In this document: piece after piece, positions 1 to 5,368 of the stretch
How positions within the stretch are numbered: position 1 is the stretch's first letter
Layout of the letters: each line of letters starts with the position of its first letter
Source: CAVZLD01 sp964522605
GTDB taxonomy: Bacteria; Planctomycetota; Planctomycetia; Pirellulales; Pirellulaceae
DNA length: 8,508 bases
Reading direction: 5' to 3'
Assembly: GCA_964522605.1 (NCBI GenBank)
Contig: CAZFWV010000299.1
Location: 1 to 8,508, forward strand
The notes under the pieces: generated by a model
Databases searched by the model: none
What the model was told of the DNA's origin: nothing
Seen by the model: the letters and a program-made list of their open reading frames with translations, nothing else
Position numbers and translations under genes: made by a program

Positions 1-204
1 CATTGCGCCGAACGCGGCAGCACGCCGTTTGGTTGCGGCCGAAGGCTGCGCTGCGTTTAGATGAATCTGCGACAGTTCCAATTGAAACGCAGAGTCCGCA
101 AAGACGCCAAGAGCCGCAGAGTTAGATTCTGCCTCAACCCTTCAACGCTACGAAGTTCTTTGCGCGTTACGGTTTACGTTCAGTTCAGGAATCAGGCAGT
201 CGAG
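1..204. other. Non-coding left end of window
   Basis: No convincing gene is seen here. The only plus-strand reading frame (61-279) runs into the antisense of the PEP-CTERM gene and has no recognisable product. Besides the CGCAAAGA-type repeat, there is a small GC-rich hairpin at about 35-49 (GCGGCC, GAA loop, GGCTGC, with one G-T pair). No T-run follows it on either strand, so it is not a classical terminator. No clear terminator for the gene ending at 205 was found. Confidence 0.5.
85..176. repeat. Degenerate CGCAAAGA-type intergenic repeat with inverted arms
   Basis: Positions 85-121 hold about four degenerate 9-10-base units on the plus strand (CGCAGAGTC, CGCAAAGA, CGCCAAGAGC, CGCAGAG). 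Further right, positions 157-164 read TCTTTGCG, the exact reverse complement of CGCAAAGA at 97-104, so the element has both direct and inverted character. It lies just beyond the stop codon of the PEP-CTERM gene, in non-coding DNA. Short repeats of this flavour (CGCAGAG/CGCAAAG/CGCCAAG units) occur between genes in planctomycetes and some other phyla; that is recalled rather than tested here. The repeat is too short and too irregular to be a CRISPR array. Its boundaries are approximate. Confidence 0.5.
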
Positions 205-2043
205 CTAGCCTCGTCGACGATACAGAACGCACGAGGCACTCAGAATCAGGAGGGCGAGGCTGCTGGGTTCTGGGACTGAGGCAAGATCCATCGCTCGTCC
301 CGTCTCGTAGCCACCGTCTTCGAGGGCGATTACTAGGTCCCTCGTGTTGAATTCGCCGTCGCCATTCCAATCGCCTTGAGACCAACCAGCTGCCTGTTGG
401 GTCTCGTACTTACCTGCCGCGAGCACTTGGACGAGATCGCCCGTATTGAATTCACCATTCAAGTTCGCATCACCGAACCAGGTACGTTTGACGTCGTGGA
501 CCCACGTGTCAAGGTCGACGAGATTCACGAGTCCGTCGCCGTCCAGGTCAAAGCCATCGGAGCCACTTTCACCTCGAATCGCCTTGGACAGAAGATCAAC
601 ATCGCGTTCGTCGGTTTTGCGATCGCCGTTAAAGTCGCCGGATGCGCCGAGGGCAACGACCCAGCCATCATACTCATTGGGTCCCACCTCACGGATTCCC
701 AAGATGTATAACTCGCCCTGATCGTCGACATTGATGCTATGGATATTCGATGGGAGCGGATGGCTCGCATCGAGCGTGAACGCAAACTCTTCCCCAGTAT
801 CGGGGTCTCCGTAGAACAGTCGCCCATTGAAATCGGCGAACACATAGTGTCCTTGAAGTTCCGGGAGGAGGCTTCCGCGGTACAGCACGCCGCCGATAAT
901 CGACCGACCATCCTGACGGTCGTACTCGAAAATTGGATCGATCAGTCCGTTCGCTTGTGCCACGTCACCTTGTCCGTCTCCGTCAAGATCCTCATCCGGG
1001 GCGATCAGCCTCGTTGTCTTATCGTAGACAAAGCTGGCTTCCTTCAAATTCCACCCATAGTTGCCGCCCGGAACGATGCGATCGACGCTCTCAACATTGT
1101 TCTCTCCCGTCTCGCTCGTGAAGAGATCTCCCGTCTCGTAGTCGAAGGCAAGCCGATAGGGATTGCGAAATCCATACGCCAGGATCTCATCGACATTTCC
1201 ACCAGGTCCATCGACGAACGGGTTGGCGGGGATTCCGTACTGGCCGTTTTCGCTTGAGTTTCCGAAGGGATCGATCCGCAAGACCTTTCCAAAGAGGTTC
1301 GTTAGCATTTGAGAATTGTCGGACATGATGGGAGGAATTGTCCCCGCCGTACTCCCATCGGCGGACGAAACCAAAAGTAACTCGTCGCTGTCAAAGGTTA
1401 CGTCTCCCAGGTTGTGATGCCAGCCTGGTTGGAGCACACGCAGAAGCTCGCGCTTCGTGCATGATGCATCGCATGAAAGATCGGCGACGTCCCCCAGCGT
1501 GTATTCATAGAGGATGCCATCGTGATGCGAGCCATCGCGAATCGACGGGTATTTCTCACCGCCAAAATCAGGAACACCGGATCCAGCTGTTTCGGACTCC
1601 AGCGTATAGAATTTCTTGTAGCCCTGAGACTTTGGGTCGGCAAAGCCGGGATGAAAGGCGATCGCGGTAACCCCATGAGCTTGTCCAAATTCGAAGTTCG
1701 GACTGTACGTGTCACTTTCCGGATCTCTTAAGTCGACAAAGGGCGTTGCCGACACATTCCCCTCGGCATCGACCAATTCAAAGCGACCCCCGTAGTTTGC
1801 AACGACCAAGTAACCGCGTGCATCGGGAATCGCGGACAGGTCGGTCGGCCCGACTCGCTGAGTGAACCCCACCGGGTTTTGTTGCACCAGCTCCGGTGTC
1901 AGGCCCGAAAGAAAGAGCGTCGGTCGGGCTCGAATCTCACCAATCGGAATATCGGGCAGGACATCGAACACCTGGGACCAAGCGGGTGAAGAAGAAAGGA
2001 ACAAGGAACAAGCAGTTGCTGCAAGCCTCTTGAAGACGTTCAT
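205..2043 (-). CDS. Exported glucose/sorbosone dehydrogenase-like protein with calcium-loop repeats and PEP-CTERM tail
   Basis: This 612-aa protein is probably an exported, PQQ-type sugar dehydrogenase-like beta-propeller; its substrate is unknown. Residues 1-23 look like a signal peptide (cleavage near AWS/Q). Residues about 60-450 resemble the GSDH/HHIP-like family: WHHNLG (His209/His210, the latter in the place of the catalytic HN-G histidine), GFRNPYRLAFD (Arg293-Asn294), then ETGEN and PGGNYGW. Four 12-residue F-hand loops follow at about 470-481, 499-510, 525-536 and 558-569 (e.g. DWNGDGEFNTRD), the last two in near-duplicate repeats. The C-terminus (about 590-612) is a PEP-CTERM signal: VPEPS, a hydrophobic stretch, then YRRRG. 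This predicts export, exosortase processing and surface or extracellular location. The ATG at 2043 was chosen because it opens the signal peptide and has GGGAA 6 nt upstream. A GTG at 2112 in the same frame would add 23 non-signal residues. Enzyme activity is not proven; non-enzymatic HHIP-like roles are possible. Confidence 0.85.
   Translation of the reverse strand: MNVFKRLAATACSLFLSSSPAWSQVFDVLPDIPIGEIRARPTLFLSGLTPELVQQNPVGFTQRVGPTDLSAIPDARGYLVVANYGGRFELVDAEGNVSATPFVDLRDPESDTYSPNFEFGQAHGVTAIAFHPGFADPKSQGYKKFYTLESETAGSGVPDFGGEKYPSIRDGSHHDGILYEYTLGDVADLSCDASCTKRELLRVLQPGWHHNLGDVTFDSDELLLVSSADGSTAGTIPPIMSDNSQMLTNLFGKVLRIDPFGNSSENGQYGIPANPFVDGPGGNVDEILAYGFRNPYRLAFDYETGDLFTSETGENNVESVDRIVPGGNYGWNLKEASFVYDKTTRLIAPDEDLDGDGQGDVAQANGLIDPIFEYDRQDGRSIIGGVLYRGSLLPELQGHYVFADFNGRLFYGDPDTGEEFAFTLDASHPLPSNIHSINVDDQGELYILGIREVGPNEYDGWVVALGASGDFNGDRKTDERDVDLLSKAIRGESGSDGFDLDGDGLVNLVDLDTWVHDVKRTWFGDANLNGEFNTGDLVQVLAAGKYETQQAAGWSQGDWNGDGEFNTRDLVIALEDGGYETGRAMDLASVPEPSSLALLILSASCVLYRRRG
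208..276 (-). other. PEP-CTERM sorting signal (coding segment)
   Basis: This segment encodes the last 23 residues of the dehydrogenase-like protein: VPEPSS, a hydrophobic helix, then the basic tail YRRRG. This is the classical tripartite PEP-CTERM arrangement recognised by exosortase systems. The exosortase itself is not in the window. Confidence 0.85.
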
Positions 2044-2065
2044 TTCACGTTCCCACTTCCAACCG

Positions 2066-2159
2066 ACTGCGGCGCGGCCAACGATCCCGGACCAACAACG
2101 GGACCCTGACACTCGTCGGATTCACGTTGCCGTTTGAGGATCATTGTCCGCGCCGCAGT
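2066..2159 (-). promoter_or_regulatory. Long imperfect palindrome / leader hairpin before the PEP-CTERM gene
   Basis: ACTGCGGCGCGG at 2066-2077 is the exact reverse complement of 2148-2159. Moving inward after one mismatch, 2079-2081 pair with 2144-2146, and GATCC at 2083-2087 pairs with GGATC at 2138-2142. Two more positions (2082/2143 and 2088/2137) become G-U pairs only when read as minus-strand RNA. The total is about 22 pairs with one mismatch, closing an apical region of about 48 nt. It ends 22 nt before the ATG at 2043, so the ribosome binding site lies outside it. Possible roles are a structured 5' leader, a processing or stability element, or a miniature repeat. The pairing is seen; the function is not known. 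Confidence 0.6.
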
Positions 2160-2184
2160 GAATAAATCGCGGTTCAATTCACCG
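2156..2184 (-). terminator. Weak hairpin downstream of the small exported protein gene
   Basis: CAGTGAAT at 2156-2163 pairs with ATTCACCG at 2177-2184 (eight pairs, one of them G-U in minus-strand RNA) around a 13-nt loop, 12 nt after the TAA at 2197. No T-run follows, so it is not a standard intrinsic terminator. It shares four bases (2156-2159) with the outer arm of the large palindrome at 2066-2159, so the two full structures compete slightly. Confidence 0.25.
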
Positions 2185-2196
2185 ATGGCTTATCCA

Positions 2197-2757
2197 TTAG
2201 TTTTGGTAAGCGCCTTCGATCTTGATGCATCCGACGGGGATGGCCGACTTGAGTGCAGTCTTCAGGCTGTAGGGTAGATTGCCCTCATCAATCTGCGTAA
2301 CCATTGGATCCCCGACGCCGAGAGCACGGTCTGCCTCGCTATTGGCCTCGGATCGTTTCAGCATCACTTCGCCGACAAACAACCGGCCCGCTAGAAGTCG
2401 CCCATTCAGGATCGCCAACATCGGCTCGCTGCCCTGTTCGTTGAGCATGAGAACCAGAATCACTTTGCGGGAGAAGTAGTCCCGGTAGTCATGGTTCACT
2501 CTTTCACCATGGAACATGTGCTTGATCGTGGACTCGCCCTCATCACTCTTTGTCTTGCCCGTCACGCGCCCTTCACTATCGACGGCAAGTTCAAAGTCGA
2601 AATTCATCTCGGTAATGTCGTACTCGCCGACAAAACTGACTTCCCCCTTGCCCTTCCAGGCGAACGGCGGTTCCACTTCTTGAGATTGTCCAACCGCAAC
2701 AAAAACTGCTGCGACCAGCGTGGTCCCGATTGCGATCTGCCGAAAGAATCTCGTCAT
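2197..2757 (-). CDS. Small exported protein of unknown function
   Basis: I do not recognise this 186-aa protein. The first roughly 25 residues form a signal peptide (basic MTRFFRQ, a hydrophobic core, then AVGQSQ), so it is probably exported. The mature part alternates charged and hydrophobic segments, for example GEVSFVGEYDITEMNFDFEL, GRVTGKTKSDEGES, and later ILNGRLLAGRLFVGEVMLKR. This looks like a mostly beta-strand, lipocalin-like or barrel fold; that is an inference from pattern only. It has one cysteine, near the C-terminus. The ATG at 2757 is supported by GGGAG at 2765-2769, 7 nt upstream, and by opening the signal peptide. A GTG at 2895 in the same frame would bury the signal peptide. 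It sits alone between the sulfatase and the PEP-CTERM gene, with 346 bp upstream and 153 bp downstream, so it is probably transcribed separately from the sulfatase. Confidence 0.75.
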   Translation of the reverse strand: MTRFFRQIAIGTTLVAAVFVAVGQSQEVEPPFAWKGKGEVSFVGEYDITEMNFDFELAVDSEGRVTGKTKSDEGESTIKHMFHGERVNHDYRDYFSRKVILVLMLNEQGSEPMLAILNGRLLAGRLFVGEVMLKRSEANSEADRALGVGDPMVTQIDEGNLPYSLKTALKSAIPVGCIKIEGAYQN

Positions 2758-3103
2758 CAATAGGCTCCCATTCTGCGAGTCACTGTTGGCCTCGCGTGCA
2801 CAGCCTGACTCAAGACGTCGCGAGGCATACACCGTTACGGCACGGCGACATTCTGGCCCGTGCAACACTTCTTCGTTTCCCAACCCACACACCACGACTA
2901 GAAACGTGACCGTCCCGTTACTGGATCAGCGTCGTTGTTCCGATTTATTCGTGGCTGGCGAACTGCGATACTGGTAATACTGTTAACATCTTGGACACAC
3001 AAAGTCACCAGCGCAGCGGGAATTTTGCCGTGGAAACTCCCCGCGTCGCCACTTTCGCGGCTCGATCCGACCGAGTAGACGAACGGCACGCGCTACGCCA
3101 GGG
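2758..3103. other. 346-bp intergenic region between sulfatase and small exported protein
   Basis: No gene is recognised here; the minus-strand frames crossing it lack a start with a ribosome binding site. Three things can be seen. An imperfect hairpin at 3018-3042 (GGGAATTTT against AAACTCCCC, one mismatch) lies 61 nt past the sulfatase stop, but no T-run follows. On the minus strand, TTGTGT at 2997-3002 and TATTAC at 2974-2979 are 17 bp apart, which is a weak sigma-70-like match and only a guess at a promoter. A perfect 8-bp stem lies at 2789-2826 and is listed separately. Confidence 0.5.
2789..2826 (-). promoter_or_regulatory. 8-bp perfect stem-loop in leader of small exported protein
   Basis: GCCTCGCG at 2789-2796 is the exact reverse complement of CGCGAGGC at 2819-2826, with a 22-nt loop. 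The structure ends 31 nt before the ATG at 2757, outside the GGGAG ribosome binding site at 2765-2769. An 8-bp GC-rich match over this distance can arise by chance, so a function is only a possibility. Confidence 0.3.
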
Positions 3104-4540
3104 TCACCGCGTGAAGTTCCATTCGGAATTTAGACTTGGCAACTGCGCATTGACTCCCTGACGCCAGGCATCGAGTTGCCTTCGCAGCGCAGATGCCGTT
3201 TCGGGAAACCGATCGGCCAGATCTGTTGTTTCGCCCAGATCATTTTGGAGGTTATAGAGTTCGACGTGATTGTCTTCAAAGTACTCAATCAGCTTCCATT
3301 CACCATCACGCACAGCACTAGCGGGCGTTGTTGTTGAGTAATAATGCGGATAGTGGAAATAGAGAGCATTTCGTTCAAGACCCGCATCAGGATCCGTTAG
3401 AAGAGGTAACAAACTCCGGCCATCCAGCGTCTTGCTCGTCTGCTGGTAACGGGAAGCATCAACGATTTCCATGATCGTTGGAAAAAGATCCGTCGAGACG
3501 ACGGACGTATCACACACCGTTCCTGCTTTGACTTGGGCAGGCCATCGCACGATCAGTGGGACTCGCAAGCCGCCTTCATACAGCGATCCTTTGCCGGAAC
3601 GCAGGGGAAAATTGTTGGTGACCCGTTGATTCGCATAATTGCCGATTTGACCGCCGTTATCGGACGTAAAGATCACTAGCGTCTCTTCCGCCAACTCGTG
3701 TTTCTGCAGGCTCTCGAGAAGTCGCCCGATGTTCTCGTCCAGACTGGCCACCATGGCGGCGTATGTCGCATTCTGGTGTTTCATCTCGGGTGACACACGC
3801 CGACGGTATTCCTGGACGTCCGCTGCCTTTGCTTCGATCGGTGTATGCACGCTGTGATAGGCCAAATACAAGAAGAAGGGCCGATCCGCCGCTCGGTTAA
3901 TGAAGTGTAATGCTTCGCTGGTCAAGCGATCGGTAAGGTATTCACCTTCTTCCGGCCAGGGCAAGTCGGGCACATAACGGAATTCGCGCTCATTACCGAA
4001 GAGGCCTCGATACGGCGCGAAATAGGTGGCTGGTGCGCCCCAGTGAGTACCACCAATCGTGATGTCAAAGCCATGTGTTTCAGGATAATGCGAAGCGTCT
4101 CCGAGGTGCCACTTGCCGATGTGTGCCGTGACGTATCCCATCGATTGCAGGAATTCGGCCAGAGTGAACTCGGTATGAGGCAGATTGTTTTCGGTGACCG
4201 GTGGAATGAGACGACGGTCTTGGGGTGGATTGCGCGCCGACTCGTACCAGATCGTCATGTGCAGTCGAGCGGGATGCTTTCCGGTCATTAACGAAGCCCG
4301 AGTGGGGGAACAGACTGGTGCGGCGGCATAGGCGCTGGTGAATCGCATTCCTTGCTGGGCCAGTTGGTCCAGGTGGACGCTCCGATGCAAGTCTGCCCCG
4401 TAGCAAGACAAGTCCGACCAACCCAGGTCATCGGCTACGATCAACACAATGTTCGGTGCCGCGAGGAGTGGGGGGTGCGCCGCCAGAAACAGACCGCTCA
4501 ACATCGCGATTCGCAGTCGCAGCGGGAAACTCAAAGACAT
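3104..4540 (-). CDS. Exported S1-family sulfatase (formylglycine type)
   Basis: This 478-aa arylsulfatase-type enzyme would hydrolyse sulfate esters; the likely substrate is a sulfated polysaccharide, although specificity cannot be read here. Residues 1-28 are a signal peptide (cleavage near LLA/AP), so it acts in the periplasm or outside. The catalytic motif CSPTR is at 77-81, with Cys77 the residue converted to formylglycine (CxPxR, the form used by the aerobic FGE). Metal ligands Asp37-Asp38 (in VADDLGW) and Asp294-Asn295 (in SDNGG) are present, as are Lys143/His145 (GKWHLG), His232 and Lys317 (GKGSLYEGG). The length suits the family and no key residue is missing. The ATG at 4540 has GAGG at 4550-4553, 9 nt upstream. 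A TTG at 4555 in the same frame overlaps that site and was rejected. The gene starts only 19 bp after the ispD stop, so co-transcription is likely. Confidence 0.92.
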   Translation of the reverse strand: MSLSFPLRLRIAMLSGLFLAAHPPLLAAPNIVLIVADDLGWSDLSCYGADLHRSVHLDQLAQQGMRFTSAYAAAPVCSPTRASLMTGKHPARLHMTIWYESARNPPQDRRLIPPVTENNLPHTEFTLAEFLQSMGYVTAHIGKWHLGDASHYPETHGFDITIGGTHWGAPATYFAPYRGLFGNEREFRYVPDLPWPEEGEYLTDRLTSEALHFINRAADRPFFLYLAYHSVHTPIEAKAADVQEYRRRVSPEMKHQNATYAAMVASLDENIGRLLESLQKHELAEETLVIFTSDNGGQIGNYANQRVTNNFPLRSGKGSLYEGGLRVPLIVRWPAQVKAGTVCDTSVVSTDLFPTIMEIVDASRYQQTSKTLDGRSLLPLLTDPDAGLERNALYFHYPHYYSTTTPASAVRDGEWKLIEYFEDNHVELYNLQNDLGETTDLADRFPETASALRRQLDAWRQGVNAQLPSLNSEWNFTR

Positions 4541-4549
4541 GATGCCAAT

Positions 4550-4553
4550 CCTC
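4550..4553 (-). promoter_or_regulatory. Ribosome binding site deciding the sulfatase start
   Basis: GAGG on the minus strand lies 9 nt upstream of the ATG at 4540. The in-frame TTG at 4555 overlaps this site, so it cannot use it. This favours the ATG start. Confidence 0.6.
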
Positions 4554-4559
4554 AATCAG

Positions 4560-5300
4560 TCACCGCCAAAGATCGTCGTCGGCGAATGGGTGTAGGGGTC
4601 CCTGCAGTTTCGGCTTGGGCAGGGCCTTGAGTGTCTGCTCAGCCAATCGCAGGTCTTCGCGGGTTGTAATTTTCAGATTCATTCTCGAGCCGGGTACAAG
4701 TGCAATGGGGTGCCCGAGTTGCTCGACGGCCTGGGCTTCGTCGGTAGGATTCAGCTTGCCACGCTTCGCGTACGCATCGAGCAACAATTCGCGCCGAAAT
4801 ACTTGGGGCGTCTGCGCCTCCCACAACCCAGTCCGTGTGACGGTTTCCTCGATCGTCCGGCCGTCCGCGGAACGTTTGATCGTACCCGTCAACGGGATGG
4901 CGGGAATCGCTGCGCCGGACTTCTGCGCCGCCTCAAAGATCTTGTCGACCCACTCGTCGACAAGACAAGGTCGCGCCGCATCGTGAACGGCAATATAATC
5001 GACGTCCGATCGTACGTGCGCAAGTGCTGCTTCAACCGAGTCCGCACGCTCCGCACCCCCGTCCACGACGTCGACACCCAGGATCGCGACATTCGCTCCA
5101 AACTTCATGTGAAAGTCTTCCCGATCCTCGGCGCAAATCACGACGATCAGCTGTTTGACGTCATTGCGATTGAGGAACCGTTCGGCCGAATACAACCAGA
5201 CGGCCTTACCGGCTAACGGAGCGAACGGCTTCTTGTAGTGCTTGTCGTGAAATCGGGTACTCTTGCCGGCCGCAGCGAGAATCACCGAGTAACTGGGCAT
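4560..5300 (-). CDS. ispD: 2-C-methyl-D-erythritol 4-phosphate cytidylyltransferase
   Basis: IspD joins CTP and 2-C-methyl-D-erythritol 4-phosphate to form CDP-ME in the cytosolic MEP pathway to isoprenoids. The protein is 246 aa. Diagnostic stretches are the nucleotide-binding AAGKSTRF (10-17), DGGAERADSV, VHDAARPCL (105-113, Asp107), TGLWEAQTPQVF after Arg156, TDEA (186-189) and NLKITTREDL with Lys210. These match the order and key residues of E. coli IspD (Arg20, Asp106, Arg157, Lys213). Two places differ: the usual GxGxR loop reads GKSTR, and the PKQ segment reads KKPF, where Lys23 or Lys24 would serve as the Lys27 equivalent. About 20 extra residues (KPKLQGPLHPFADDDLWR) extend the C-terminus. 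The ATG at 5300 has AGGAG at 5309-5313, 8 nt upstream; an in-frame GTG at 5336 was rejected. The gene lies between the acyl-CoA dehydrogenase and the sulfatase. Confidence 0.93.
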   Translation of the reverse strand: MPSYSVILAAAGKSTRFHDKHYKKPFAPLAGKAVWLYSAERFLNRNDVKQLIVVICAEDREDFHMKFGANVAILGVDVVDGGAERADSVEAALAHVRSDVDYIAVHDAARPCLVDEWVDKIFEAAQKSGAAIPAIPLTGTIKRSADGRTIEETVTRTGLWEAQTPQVFRRELLLDAYAKRGKLNPTDEAQAVEQLGHPIALVPGSRMNLKITTREDLRLAEQTLKALPKPKLQGPLHPFADDDLWR

Positions 5301-5308
5301 GGATGGAA

Positions 5309-5313
5309 CTCCT
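5309..5313 (-). promoter_or_regulatory. Ribosome binding site deciding the ispD start
   Basis: AGGAG on the minus strand lies 8 nt before the ATG at 5300. It fixes that start over the upstream in-frame GTG at 5336, and the resulting N-terminus (MPSYSVILAAAG) matches where IspD proteins normally begin. Confidence 0.7.
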
Positions 5314-5368
5314 ATTTTGAGATCTGAGCTGGCCACGGGAGATCATTGCGGGTTGCTTCTTTGGTTGG

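Noticed and set aside
35..49. GC-rich hairpin as terminator
   Set aside because: The stem is only six pairs with a G-T and has no T-run on either strand.
85..121. Possible CRISPR array
   Set aside because: Units are 9-10 bases, degenerate and without spacers; no cas gene is present.
739..1257. 172-aa plus-strand reading frame
   Set aside because: It is antisense to the conserved propeller domain of the PEP-CTERM gene and shows no family motifs.
2044..2112. 23-residue N-terminal extension of the PEP-CTERM protein from a GTG
   Set aside because: It would put the signal peptide inside the protein and is encoded by one arm of the leader palindrome.
2974..3002. Sigma-70-like promoter on the minus strand
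   Set aside because: The -35 matches only three of six positions and the -10 four of six; this is near chance level, so it is mentioned only in the intergenic entry.
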